From assembly GCA_963696525.1 (NCBI GenBank), contig CAVOKO010000008.1, forward strand, positions 62,001 to 126,000: DNA of 64,000 bases, given 5' to 3'. Under the pieces are notes generated by a model. That model was not told where the DNA came from. It did no database searches and saw nothing but the letters and a program-made list of their open reading frames with translations. The first letter of the stretch is position 1. Each line of letters begins with the position of its first letter. The position numbers and the translations under genes are program-made. Shown here one piece after another: positions 33,119 through 42,651 of the stretch. The DNA comes from CAWBRT01 sp963696525 (GTDB taxonomy: Bacteria; Acidobacteriota; Terriglobia; Terriglobales; Acidobacteriaceae).

Positions 33119-33145
33119 CCACAGAGGGCACAGAGGAACACGGAG
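33119..33145. repeat. Left inverted repeat of the GxxExxY cassette
   Basis: A 27-bp ACAGAGGCACAGAGG-type sequence that matches, in inverse orientation, 33553-33579 at about 23 of 27 positions. The pair encloses the GxxExxY gene. Confidence 0.65.
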
Positions 33146-33163
33146 CTAAATGCCAACACGATG

Positions 33164-33550
33164 CTAAAGCCGACCCTCGCCCATGACGTATCGTTTGATC
33201 CCGTCCTTTAGCCGCAAGACATGGAAATTAATCAGTAGACCGACATGCTTATCGCTCAACTTCAAATAGGAAAGAAGCTGCGCCTCATGAATCGGTGCGA
33301 TTGCATCGCAGGCTTTCAACTCCAGAATCACGCAGTCTTCGACCAGTACGTCAATGCGGTAACCCACTTCCAGCTTGACGCCGTCGTAAACAACGGGCAA
33401 CGGCACTTGCTGCTGAACGTTAAGCCCTCTCTTTCGAAGTTCGTGAGCAAGGCACGCCTCATAGGTACTTTCCAGCAGCCCGGGTCCCATGACGGAATGC
33501 ACCTTCATGGCTGCCGAGATGATCGAACCCGTGATGTCGTTGATCTGCAA
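33164..33550 (-). CDS. GxxExxY protein (PD-(D/E)XK-like)
   Basis: The protein is 128 residues. The naming motif is in VMGPGLLESTYEACLAHEL (G-x-x-E-x-x-Y). KLEVGYRIDVLVEDCVILELKA is the nuclease-fold core (acidic residue, then E-x-K). LLSYLKLSDKHVGLLINFHV is the conserved end. The family has an unknown role; it is often found in mobile cassettes inside operons. The start is a TTG at 33550 right at the edge of the right inverted repeat, with no normal ribosome site. Alternative starts would cut the fold. It lies between pheS and pheT. Confidence 0.85.
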   Translation of the reverse strand: MQINDITGSIISAAMKVHSVMGPGLLESTYEACLAHELRKRGLNVQQQVPLPVVYDGVKLEVGYRIDVLVEDCVILELKACDAIAPIHEAQLLSYLKLSDKHVGLLINFHVLRLKDGIKRYVMGEGRL

Positions 33551-33579
33551 CTCTGTGGTTCTCTGTGTCCTCTGTGGTG
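33551..33579. repeat. Right inverted repeat of the GxxExxY cassette
   Basis: CTCTGTGGTTCTCTGTGTCC and onward, the inverse of 33119-33145. It fills the whole gap between the GxxExxY start and the pheS stop at 33581. Confidence 0.65.
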
Positions 33580-33580
33580 C

Positions 33581-34744
<1,164 letters not shown>

Positions 34745-35203
34745 GGCAAGTATCTTACGAGTACCTCTTCCAGAATGTCATTCCGAGCGAAGCGAAGAAT
34801 CCCATCGCGCTTTCCGTAACAGCGCCGCCGCGAGGTGCCAACCCGTTCGCTTCATATCGTGTGTTTCGGCAAAGCGCTTCGCATCGTGTCTCGCATATAA
34901 TTTCGTGCGAACCATGGTTCCGACTTTCGGTTAAAACTGCAGGCCCCCAATTGGGTTCGCGGCTTTGCGGGGATGCTTCGCTCCGCTCAGCATGACATTG
35001 CCTGAAGCTAAACTCTTATTCGTGCCTGAAGATGATCTTCGCTTCGTACCGCTTCGCTCAGCATGATCCAGAAATTACGAGCGGCGCCGCGGTCGCACGC
35101 GATCAAGCTTTGCATCATGCATCCATGCACGATGGGCGGCCCGGCTGGCCGCCCATGATGGCGATGAAGACGAAAACCGAAAAGGCTCAGCCTCGATCGT
35201 GAA
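34745..35203. other. Repeat-rich gap between pheS and rplT
   Basis: It holds three degenerate copies of the GTCATCCTGAGCG-type dispersed repeat (34777-34803, 34971-34998, 35035-35065) and a strong hairpin at 35132. No gene is supported. Confidence 0.6.
35132..35156 (-). terminator. Strong hairpin after rplT
   Basis: ATGGGCGGCC, loop CGGCT, GGCCGCCCAT: a perfect 10-bp stem about 50 nt past the rplT stop. No U tract. It may end or process the infC-rpmI-rplT transcript, or attenuate pheS. Confidence 0.45.
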
Positions 35204-35557
35204 TTACGCGGCGGCCTTGGCCTGCGCGACCAGCGAAGTGAAGCCGGCGGCGTCATGGACCGCCAGATCAGCGAGGATCTTGCGGTCGAGCTCAATCCCG
35301 GCTTTCTTGAGGCCGCTGATGAACCGGCTGTAGCTGATGCCGTTGTGAATGCAACCGGCGTTGATGCGCACGATCCACAGCGAGCGGAACTGACGCTTCT
35401 TCTGGCGGCGTCCGACGAACGCGGTTTTCAATCCGCGCTCCACCTGCTCTTCCGCGGCCTGGTAGAGCTTGGATTTGTTCAGGAAATAACCGGATGCCCG
35501 CTTGAGTATCTTCTTGCGGTATTGGCGGCGTTTGGTTCCACGTTTAACGCGAGGCAT
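35204..35557 (-). CDS. rplT: 50S ribosomal protein L20
   Basis: The protein is 117 residues: MPRVKRGTKRRQYRKKILKR, then SLWIVRINAGCIHNGISYSRFISGLKKAGIELDRKILADLA. It binds 23S rRNA early in large-subunit assembly and in many bacteria represses its own infC-rpmI-rplT operon. It is third gene after rpmI. Confidence 0.97.
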   Translation of the reverse strand: MPRVKRGTKRRQYRKKILKRASGYFLNKSKLYQAAEEQVERGLKTAFVGRRQKKRQFRSLWIVRINAGCIHNGISYSRFISGLKKAGIELDRKILADLAVHDAAGFTSLVAQAKAAA

Positions 35558-35775
35558 TCATTCTCCTTTTGATGTTCCCGTTTCCGGGCTCCCAATGCCT
35601 CCGCTGGGCGGTGGCTGGGATGAAGCGGCTGGAGGCAGGAGCCATTCAGCTATTGGCCTCTTCACGCGCTTTGCCGGACGATGAATCCGGCGGCAAGCCC
35701 CAAAACCCAAAAAACTATAAAAATCGGGTTGCCGGGGCGGTGACACCTGTCAGGCAACTGGCCTGAGAGGCAAAA

Positions 35776-35976
35776 CTAGTACGGAATCATCCGCTTGACC
35801 TTGGGCTGGTCGGCTTTTGAAACCATGCCGGGCATATCGGCCTGGCGCTTCTGCTTGGTGCCCTTCGAAGTCAGGATGTGGCGTTGAAAAGCGTGTCCGC
35901 GCTTGACCCTGCCGCTAGCCGTCTTCTTAAAGCGCTTGGCCGCGCCACTGTGCGTCTTCATTTTAATCTTAGGCAT
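35776..35976 (-). CDS. rpmI: 50S ribosomal protein L35
   Basis: The protein is 66 residues from the Met of MPKIKMKTHSGAAKRFKKTA; six further codons upstream are open but not part of the family. KRGHAFQRHILTSKGTKQKR follows. It lies between infC and rplT. The 218-bp gap to rplT contains no gene and may hold a leader. Confidence 0.96.
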   Translation of the reverse strand: MPKIKMKTHSGAAKRFKKTASGRVKRGHAFQRHILTSKGTKQKRQADMPGMVSKADQPKVKRMIPY

Positions 35977-36128
35977 AAAAGTCCCTGTCGGCACTTGAAA
36001 GCTCGCGCCGCTATCTATATCTATGAAAACACAAGAGAGCCATTTCCGCCAAATCCCTTGGGGTTGCGGCGGGCGGCTTTCTCGCTGGAGGTGCAGGCTT
36101 CGCCTCGGAAAATCTCAATCGATTACGT

Positions 36129-36646
36129 TTATTTCGTTTTTGGAGGAGCCAGGATCAAATGCAGGGTATTGCCTTCCTGCCGTGCCCGAAACTCGACGAT
36201 AGCCTTGTCGCCGAGATCTTTGATCAGCCTTTCCAGAATTTCGCGTCCCAAACCCTGGCGCGTCATTTCGCGGCCGCGGAAGAAGATGGTTGCCTTCACC
36301 TTGTCGCCATCTTCGAGGAAGCGAACCACGTGATTTTTCTTGGTCTCGTAGTCGTGATCGTCGACGTTGATGCGGAACTTCACTTCCTTGACGACGATTC
36401 GCGTCTGTTTTTCTTGGCCTCGCGGTCCTTCTTTTCCTCCTGGTAGAGAAACTTGCCGTAATCCATAATGCGGCACACCGGCGGCTGCGCCGTCGGTGAA
36501 ATCTCAACCAAGTCGAGCCCTTTCTCCTTTGCTATCTTGAGCGCTTCGAAGGGTGGAATGATGCCGAGCTGCTCGCCCTGATCATCGATCACACGAATTT
36601 CGCGAGCCCTGATGCGCTCATTGGTCCGAATGAAACGTTTATCGAT
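36129..36646 (-). CDS. infC: Translation initiation factor IF-3 with AUC start and an apparent frameshift
   Basis: The conserved start RFIRTNERIRAREIRVIDDQGEQ is reached only with a start upstream of any ATG. ATC at 36646, 5 nt after GGAGG, fits the known rare AUU/AUC start of infC. Residues 1-70 carry the N-domain (GLDLVEISPTAQPPVCRIMDYGKF), then the linker, then a C-domain in another frame (IVVKEVKFRINVDDHDYETK, VVRFLEDGDKVKATIFFRGRE). The shift is -1 at AAG AAA AAC, in a run of five A where six would restore the frame. IF-3 binds the 30S subunit and proofreads the start codon. Because infC is essential, a consensus error is likely; programmed slippage is a second possibility. Confidence 0.85.
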
Positions 36647-36675
36647 ACGATCCTCCGATGGATAGAAATCGCCCG

Positions 36676-36684
36676 ATTATAGCA
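36676..36684 (-). promoter_or_regulatory. Extended -10 promoter of the infC operon
   Basis: On the minus strand TGCTATAAT gives a perfect -10 with a TGn extension. The -35 is poor. Transcription would start near 36669, leaving about 23 nt of leader before the AUC start, with GGAGG inside. Confidence 0.5.
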
Positions 36685-36713
36685 CGCCCAGAGTAGGTGG
36701 CGCTCCCAGCGGG

Positions 36714-38180
36714 CTATCCCGGAAGCTGTCCCAGCAGCGCGTCACCCTCAATGCCGACAATCCGCGCCAGGATTGTCTGATTGGCCGGGTGCACGCCCTC
36801 GACCCAGAGCTTCTGATAGTTGCCGGTCAAGGCCTCGGTGAAGCCCTTCCGCCGGTCGACGTGGGTCAGCGTAATCGCCTCTAGCGTGCGTCCGACGAAG
36901 CCTTCCTGGAACTGCCGCTTCTTCCGTGCCGCCAGCTCGCGCAGGATGCGGTTGCGTTCATGTGCCAGATCGCCGCGAAGCTGTGCCGGCATGGCGGCGG
37001 AGGGAGTGCCGGGCCGCGAGGAATAGGTGAAAACGTGCAGATAAGTGAAGGGCAGACGCTCGATCAGCGCCCGCGTCTGCTCAAAGTCGTCGTCGCCTTC
37101 GCCCGGGAAGCCGACCATGACGTCGGCGCCGATGGCGGCGTCGGGCATGGCCTGCCGGATCTTCAGGATGCGATCGGCGTAGTGCCAGGGACGGTAGCGG
37201 CGATGCATATGCCGCAAGACACGGTCGCTGCCCGACTGCAAAGGAAGGTGCGCGTGTTTGCAGATGCGCGGCGAGGAGGCCACCAGATCGATCAGCTCAT
37301 CGCTCCAGTCCATCGGCTCGACCGAGCTGATGCGAATTTTTTCCACCAGGGTCTCCGCCAGGATCGCCCGCAGCAAATCGACAAAGCGCACGCGCCCGGG
37401 AGCGCTCTCGCCGGGCATCCGCGACGGAAAGTCTCGTCCCCAACGGCCGAGGTTGATGCCCGAGAGCACGATTTCGCGGTATCCGCTGGCCACCAACTGG
37501 CGAATGCTGGCAAGGGCCTGCTCCCTTCTCAGAGACCGGCTGGGGCCGCGAACAAACGGGATAATGCAGAAGGAGCAGCGATTGTTGCAGCCGTCCTGCA
37601 GCTTCAGGTTGGGACGGGTTTTTTCGCTGGCCGTATCGGCTTCAAAGACGGGCGCGGCGGCCAGTTCGGTATGCGCGAAGATATCGCCCACGATAATCTC
37701 CGCCGGAGCTTTCCCGAAGTCAAAGGGTGGCGCGTCGCCAATCAAAGTCGGCGCGCGATTTTGCGCCGTTTGCGCATGCAGCGTCGAAAGTGGAACGAAT
37801 CCTTGGGAGCGCGCCTCGAACGGCGACGGCGCCGGTTGGGCTGCCCTTTCGAGGGCGATATGCGCCAGTTGGGACTTATGCGAATTGCCCACCACCAGCG
37901 AGACGCCGGGCAGGGCCGCTAATTCGGCGGGCGCACGCTGCGCGTAACAACCGGTTACAATGATTCTGGCTTCGGGGTTTTCGCGATGGATGCGGCGGAT
38001 GGTGGCGCGGGCGTCATGATCGGCCGAGGTGGTGACGGTACAGGTGTTGAGCACCACCAGTTCCGCTTGGGCAGTTGCCGGGGCGCGCGTCAAGCCCTTT
38101 TCCAGGAGATCGCGTTCCATGGCGGCGCCGTCGGCTTGGGTGGCACGGCATCCGAAGTTTTCTACAAAGAAGGTACCCAC
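36714..38180 (-). CDS. mtaB: tRNA t6A37 methylthiotransferase MtaB
   Basis: About 488 residues from a GTG at 38180 (VGTFFVENFGCRATQADG). The MTTase N-terminal domain has three Cys in FGCRA, LNTCTV and VTGCYAQ. The radical SAM core CNNRCSFCIIPFVRGPSRS binds the second 4Fe-4S cluster. The C-terminal TRAM-like region ends the protein. MtaB adds a methylthio group to t6A at position 37 of ANN-decoding tRNAs. A TATAAT at 38193-38188 lies 7 nt before the GTG, so the transcript may begin at the start codon and be leaderless. A GTG at 38201 is also in frame. Confidence 0.92.
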   Translation of the reverse strand: MGTFFVENFGCRATQADGAAMERDLLEKGLTRAPATAQAELVVLNTCTVTTSADHDARATIRRIHRENPEARIIVTGCYAQRAPAELAALPGVSLVVGNSHKSQLAHIALERAAQPAPSPFEARSQGFVPLSTLHAQTAQNRAPTLIGDAPPFDFGKAPAEIIVGDIFAHTELAAAPVFEADTASEKTRPNLKLQDGCNNRCSFCIIPFVRGPSRSLRREQALASIRQLVASGYREIVLSGINLGRWGRDFPSRMPGESAPGRVRFVDLLRAILAETLVEKIRISSVEPMDWSDELIDLVASSPRICKHAHLPLQSGSDRVLRHMHRRYRPWHYADRILKIRQAMPDAAIGADVMVGFPGEGDDDFEQTRALIERLPFTYLHVFTYSSRPGTPSAAMPAQLRGDLAHERNRILRELAARKKRQFQEGFVGRTLEAITLTHVDRRKGFTEALTGNYQKLWVEGVHPANQTILARIVGIEGDALLGQLPG

Positions 38181-38324
38181 TGGGGTTATTATAACAAGCA
38201 CTGTTTCAGCTCCGGTGGGGTGCCGGGGCGGTCGGCGGAGCGGGAATTACGCCGAAAACAATTTGCGGTGCAAGGCTAAAAAAACCGACTATACCGACTA
38301 CAAAGGATCGGTTGGGGGCTGCGA

Positions 38325-38780
38325 ATGAAACGTCGAATTCTGCTGGTCGACGATGAACTGGCGATATTGTTGACCCTGAAGGCTGTATTGGAACTGAACG
38401 GATTTGAAGTTGCCACAGCGGCCTCGGCGATGGAAGCGAAACAAAAGCTCGCAGCCGCCGAATTCGAGATGGTCATCACCGACATGCGCATGGAGAGCGA
38501 AACCGCCGGTTTTGACGTCATTCATGCAGCTCGCCAACAGAAATATAATCCGGCCACCGCCATTCTCACCGCTTACCCATCCCTTGGCAGCGACTGGCAG
38601 ACACGCGGGGCGCACTCGCTATTGGTTAAACCGGTCAATACGCCCGACCTGCTGCGTCAAATCGAGGCGTTGCTGGTGACTCACGAGGACGCCAAGGCGC
38701 AGAAACAAAAAGCCCTGGAACCGAAGATCGCTTCGCAGGGTAAACCAGCCAGGAACAACGCCGCACGCAAGGCCATGTAA
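38325..38780 (+). CDS. Single-domain response regulator
   Basis: The protein is 151 residues. Residues 1-122 are a receiver domain: acidic pair Asp9-Asp10 in ILLVDDELAIL, phosphoacceptor Asp53 in VITDMRM, Thr in AILTAYPS and Lys in LLVKPVN. A Lys/Ala/Gln-rich tail of about 30 residues follows, with no output domain. It probably receives phosphate from a histidine kinase elsewhere and acts by protein contact. No kinase is adjacent. Confidence 0.85.
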   Translation: MKRRILLVDDELAILLTLKAVLELNGFEVATAASAMEAKQKLAAAEFEMVITDMRMESETAGFDVIHAARQQKYNPATAILTAYPSLGSDWQTRGAHSLLVKPVNTPDLLRQIEALLVTHEDAKAQKQKALEPKIASQGKPARNNAARKAM

Positions 38781-38809
38781 GCAAGCTGCGCACAAAGCCG
38801 GGGACTGAC

Positions 38810-39403
38810 CTAATGTTTTGTGCCGATCCGGTAATTGTGGATAACCGTTTCGGTGACGACCCCGGTGTGTATGAGCGCGCTGAGGCGCTCCATCTTGTGC
38901 CAGCCGAGGCGGTGGAAGGCGTAGGAAGTCGATACCTGCCCGGCGACAAGCGAGGCGGAGTAGGTGGCGAAAAGCGGCTTGTTGTCGACGAATCCATTCG
39001 ACAATTCAGATTCATTCAGTCCGTGGCGGCGGAACTGCCAGGTCGAAACCATGTCCATGGCGCGGGCTGCGGTGACTGAGGCAAAGATTCCCAGATTGGT
39101 CTTGTCCAAAAACGGATGTCTCTCGGGAGCTTCGGGGGTCGCGGGCGCTACCCTAGTGGCCGGGGCCACGGCAATGATGGGCGCGAATGCGCCGGGTGAC
39201 GCCATGGAATTGGTAAGCGTGGAAGTTGCACTGGATACCGGCAAAACGACAGGCGAAGACGGCAGAGCGTTCAGGCCAGCGATCATAACCGTGATATCCG
39301 TGGATGAATCCGCGCCTGCCGCCGTCGCGGCGATGGCCGCTTCCTCGGCGCCGGCGACGCAGCCCATTCCCAATACCGCGAGAAGAACCAGGATTGCTCT
39401 CAT
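38810..39403 (-). CDS. Secreted or membrane-attached protein of unknown function
   Basis: The protein is 197 residues. The N-terminus MRAILVLLAVLGMGCVAGAEE is a signal peptide, possibly a lipoprotein (LGMGC). A Ser/Thr/Ala/Pro-rich segment (about 25-95) leads to a folded C-terminal part with weak hydrophobic helices (TNLGIFASVTAARAMDMVST, LVAGQVSTSYAFHRLGWHK). No family is recognised. It is convergent with the response regulator gene. Confidence 0.6.
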   Translation of the reverse strand: MRAILVLLAVLGMGCVAGAEEAAIAATAAGADSSTDITVMIAGLNALPSSPVVLPVSSATSTLTNSMASPGAFAPIIAVAPATRVAPATPEAPERHPFLDKTNLGIFASVTAARAMDMVSTWQFRRHGLNESELSNGFVDNKPLFATYSASLVAGQVSTSYAFHRLGWHKMERLSALIHTGVVTETVIHNYRIGTKH

Positions 39404-39994
39404 GCTGTTCTATCCAGAATCCGGCGCATCTCACCCCGGCAAACGCCAAACGTCTTTCGGGGACCCCGAATGCAACCGGCTCAGATGAGAACTTATGACA
39501 GTTGGGCGTAAAACCACTTACGGTAAGCACCTTACGACGGACGAGGAAAGTACCTGAAGCGGGGATCAAAAAGCCGCCCGCGTTGCCCTGATTTGGACGG
39601 CACGGGCCGATTGCAGCAGAGCTGCGGAATCAACCCGCTCAAAGGCGAACCGCATGCGTCCACTGGAAAGCAGTGTCGCAGAGGTGGACGCAGACAATTT
39701 TCACTGAGCTATAGGACGCCAATCGCCAATCCGCACTGCGAGCCGCCGATCTTTACCTGACTTGGCTCACGCGACAGGGCCGCGGCAGGAGGGGGCTTCA
39801 GCAGCGGTTGTAACTCTCGAACTCTAACCACAGATCTCAGCCAAAGCCCCATCGCGGCGCCGAAATTTATATGTTGGAAGTAACCGGGGCAGGTGTTATT
39901 TTGTTCGCGTCGCGAAGGGAGAATGCGAAAGAGCCGGTATTACAAAGGTTTGCGGCTCAGAGATCGCGCACTTCATGACCGATGGAGGATTACT
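39404..39994. other. Intergenic region, no gene seen
   Basis: About 590 bp between divergent genes. It contains TCGGGGACCCCGA near 39455, a palindrome also seen in other repeat blocks, and CATCT/AGATG pairing that could fold the leader of the minus-strand gene. A frame continuing upstream of the MFS start to 39893 lacks a ribosome site and is not counted. Confidence 0.5.
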
Positions 39995-41335
39995 ATGACC
40001 GACCAGATGCGGGAAAGACGCATTATCAATAAGGTCACCTGGAGACTCATCCCATTCCTGGTGCTGGCCTATCTCTTATGCTATATCGACCGCACGAACC
40101 TGGGCTTCGCGGCACTAACCATGAATAAGGAGCTGGGTTTTACCGCGACCATTTTTGGTTGGGGTGCGGGTATTTTCTTCATCGGCTACTTTTTTTTCGA
40201 GGTGCCGAGTAACCTGGCCCTGGAAAAATTCGGCGCCCGCATCTGGATTGCCAGGATCATGATTACCTGGGGCGTCATATCGGCGGCGATGGCTTTGGTG
40301 GCGGGAAATGTGAGCTTTCTGGTGACACGCTTCCTGCTGGGCGCAGCCGAGGCGGGGTTCTTTCCGGGCATCGTTTTCTATCTGACCTATTGGTTCCCGG
40401 AACGGCACAGGGCAGTTGTTTTATCGCGGTTTATGTTCGCGCAGCCAATTGCGCTGATGGTTGGTTCGGCGCTTTCCGGATGGGTTCTCAAACTGAATGG
40501 ATTTCTGGGAGTTGCCGGCTGGAAGTGGCTGTTTGTGCTGGAAGGCATTCCGTCAGTCATTTTGGGATTCATTACGTTTTTCTATTTGACCGACAAACCG
40601 GTCAAAGCATCCTGGCTTGAAGCGGACGAACGGGAATGGCTGCAAAACCAGGTCGACGAAGAACGCGCGAAAGTGGAGGCAGTGCGTAAGTATAGCTTCT
40701 GGGAGTCGCTTACACATCCCAAGGTACTGTTGCTTGGCTTGGTGTATGTGGGCCTGGTGATGTGTAATTACGGAGTCAGTCTATGGCTGCCGCAAATGGT
40801 GAAAGCGCTCGGCAGCTTCTCCAGCTCGCAGATTGGCCTGATCGTTGCCATCCCCTATGTTGCCGCCGCCATAGGAATGTTGATCATCGGGTATAGTTCG
40901 GATCGCACACGGGAGCGTAAATACCATCAGATTATTGCCATGCTGATGGCTGGCTTGGGGCTGCTCGGCAGCGCTGTCTTCAGCTCCACAAATGTAGTGT
41001 TGACGATTTTTTGCCTGTCGATCGCGGCCATCGGCTTCTTTGCCGCATTGCCCATATTCTGGATACTTCCTTCAGCCTTCTTGACGGGCACGTCGGCGGC
41101 GGCGGGGATAGCGCTGATAAATTCCATCGGCAACCTTGGTGGGTTTTTAGGGCCGTTTGGTGTTGGCTGGATCAAAGACTACACCGGCGGTTATCAGGCC
41201 GGGCTAGTGTGCCTTGGTGTGGGCGTGTTGCTCGCGGCCGCACTGGCGTATGCGATTTGGGTCCAGACCGAGAGGATCAAGCGTCTCACCACGCCTCCCG
41301 ATTCGCAACACTTGACGGCATCACGGCGCGGCTGA
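39995..41335 (+). CDS. MFS transporter, anion:cation symporter (ACS) family
   Basis: The protein is 446 residues from the ATG at 39995, preceded by GGAGG. Twelve membrane helices with the ACS signature YIDRTNLGFAALTMNKELGFTA in helix 1 and the following loop, FFEVPSNLALEKFGARIWIAR, and FLLGAAEAGFFPGIVFYLTYWFP in helix 5. ACS members import tartrate, galactonate, glucarate, phthalate and similar anions with protons. It is 98 nt upstream of an enolase-superfamily dehydratase, so an uptake and dehydration pathway for a sugar acid is likely. Confidence 0.92.
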   Translation: MTDQMRERRIINKVTWRLIPFLVLAYLLCYIDRTNLGFAALTMNKELGFTATIFGWGAGIFFIGYFFFEVPSNLALEKFGARIWIARIMITWGVISAAMALVAGNVSFLVTRFLLGAAEAGFFPGIVFYLTYWFPERHRAVVLSRFMFAQPIALMVGSALSGWVLKLNGFLGVAGWKWLFVLEGIPSVILGFITFFYLTDKPVKASWLEADEREWLQNQVDEERAKVEAVRKYSFWESLTHPKVLLLGLVYVGLVMCNYGVSLWLPQMVKALGSFSSSQIGLIVAIPYVAAAIGMLIIGYSSDRTRERKYHQIIAMLMAGLGLLGSAVFSSTNVVLTIFCLSIAAIGFFAALPIFWILPSAFLTGTSAAAGIALINSIGNLGGFLGPFGVGWIKDYTGGYQAGLVCLGVGVLLAAALAYAIWVQTERIKRLTTPPDSQHLTASRRG

Positions 41336-41351
41336 AGCCCGCCCCTTCAAG
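41327..41351. repeat. Short copy of the GGCTGAAGCCCGCCCCTTCAA repeat
   Basis: It overlaps the MFS stop codon. The sequence matches the ends of the longer copies at 3027-3165 and 23651-23722. Confidence 0.55.
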
Positions 41352-41433
41352 ATCGAGTTATGACTGCCATTGCGTCCGCGATGTGGGCTCATTCATGCGG
41401 AATGCGGAATCTTACACGTTGGGAGAGAACTGG

Positions 41434-42582
41434 ATGAAAATCACGAAGCTTGAGACATTCATTGCCGGTAATCCTTGGAAAAACTGGTTGTTTCTCAAAG
41501 TCCACACCGACGAAGGGATTCACGGCATCGGCGAAGGAACACTCAACGGTTTTGCCAAAACCGTGGAGGCGGCGATCCATGAGCTAAGTCATCTGGTGAT
41601 CGGACACGATCCGTTCAATACCGAAATGCTGACGCTGAAATTATTCCGAGACGTGTACTCGGACGGAGGACAAATCCAGGGCTCGGCACTGGCCGCGGTG
41701 GAGATGGCGTGCTGGGACATTATAGGCAAGGCTTGCGGGCAGCCGCTTTATAAACTCATCGGCGGGCGTTGCCATGACCGGTTGAGAGTGTACGCCAATG
41801 GGTGGTATCGGGGACCACGAACTCCGGAAAGCTACCATGAAAAAGCCAAGATCGTGAAAGCGAAAGGATACACGGCGCTGAAGTTCGATCCTTTCGGCGA
41901 TGCCTGGCGGACGGTTGAGCTGCCGGACTTCGATCTGGCGATTGCGATCATCAAAGCGGTTCGGGAGGCGGTCGGACCCGATATAGACATTCTGGTCGAG
42001 GGCCACAATCGCTTCAGTGTCCATACCGCATTGCGCTTCGCGGAGGCGATGGCTCCGTATCATCCGGCGTGGTTTGAAACCCCAGTGCCGCCGCAGAAAA
42101 TTTCCTCGATCGTGGAAGTGGCTAAGCGGAGCCCTGTGCCCATCGCATGCGGAGAAGATTATTACTGCCGCGAGCAGTTTCTCGAGCTGCTCAGTCACGA
42201 CGCAGTTCATATTATCCAGTTAGAGCCGCAATGGCTTGGCATTTCCACCGCGAAGCAGATTGCCGGCATGGTGCATGCCGCCAACGGTGTCACGGCCCCG
42301 CACAGCGCGCAGGGGCCAATTTGTTCGATCGCCTGTGCTCACTTGAATATGGCGACCCCGAACTTTTTCATTCATGAGATTTTCGATGAGTTCAACGATC
42401 CCTGGGAGGAAAAGCTGCTGACGAACCCGATGAAGGTGCACAAAGGCTATATCCAACCTCCAGAGGGTCCGGGGCTGGGCACCGATTTGAATATCGAGGA
42501 AATCATGAAGCATCCCTACAACATCGGGAACTGGCTGCCGCTCTTCCACCGGGGTTGGGAGAAAAGGGAATCCAGACAATGA
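41434..42582 (+). CDS. Mandelate racemase/muconate lactonizing enzyme family dehydratase
   Basis: The protein is 382 residues from the ATG at 41434, with GGGAGAG upstream. The N-terminal capping domain (MKITKLETFIAGNPWKNWLF) precedes a TIM barrel with metal ligands in DILVEGHNRF, WFETPVPP and IACGEDYYCREQF, a KFDPFG Lys region and a catalytic His in VTAPHSAQGP. The overall pattern is close to D-galactonate and related sugar-acid dehydratases of the enolase superfamily, which abstract the proton next to a carboxylate. Co-transcription with the ACS transporter supports sugar-acid catabolism. The exact substrate is not settled. Confidence 0.88.
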   Translation: MKITKLETFIAGNPWKNWLFLKVHTDEGIHGIGEGTLNGFAKTVEAAIHELSHLVIGHDPFNTEMLTLKLFRDVYSDGGQIQGSALAAVEMACWDIIGKACGQPLYKLIGGRCHDRLRVYANGWYRGPRTPESYHEKAKIVKAKGYTALKFDPFGDAWRTVELPDFDLAIAIIKAVREAVGPDIDILVEGHNRFSVHTALRFAEAMAPYHPAWFETPVPPQKISSIVEVAKRSPVPIACGEDYYCREQFLELLSHDAVHIIQLEPQWLGISTAKQIAGMVHAANGVTAPHSAQGPICSIACAHLNMATPNFFIHEIFDEFNDPWEEKLLTNPMKVHKGYIQPPEGPGLGTDLNIEEIMKHPYNIGNWLPLFHRGWEKRESRQ

Positions 42583-42651
42583 ACTGAATGCGCGGAATCA
42601 TTCAGGGTCGCTTCGCTCCCATTGCATGGACGAGCCATATAGAATGGCGAC

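Noticed and set aside
31815..33149. 444-codon open frame on the + strand opposite pheT, and similar long frames opposite PBP1 (53366-54853) and Lhr (47138-48166, 48698-49708)
   Set aside because: They mirror real high-GC genes, have no ribosome sites, poor protein composition and no recognisable domains.
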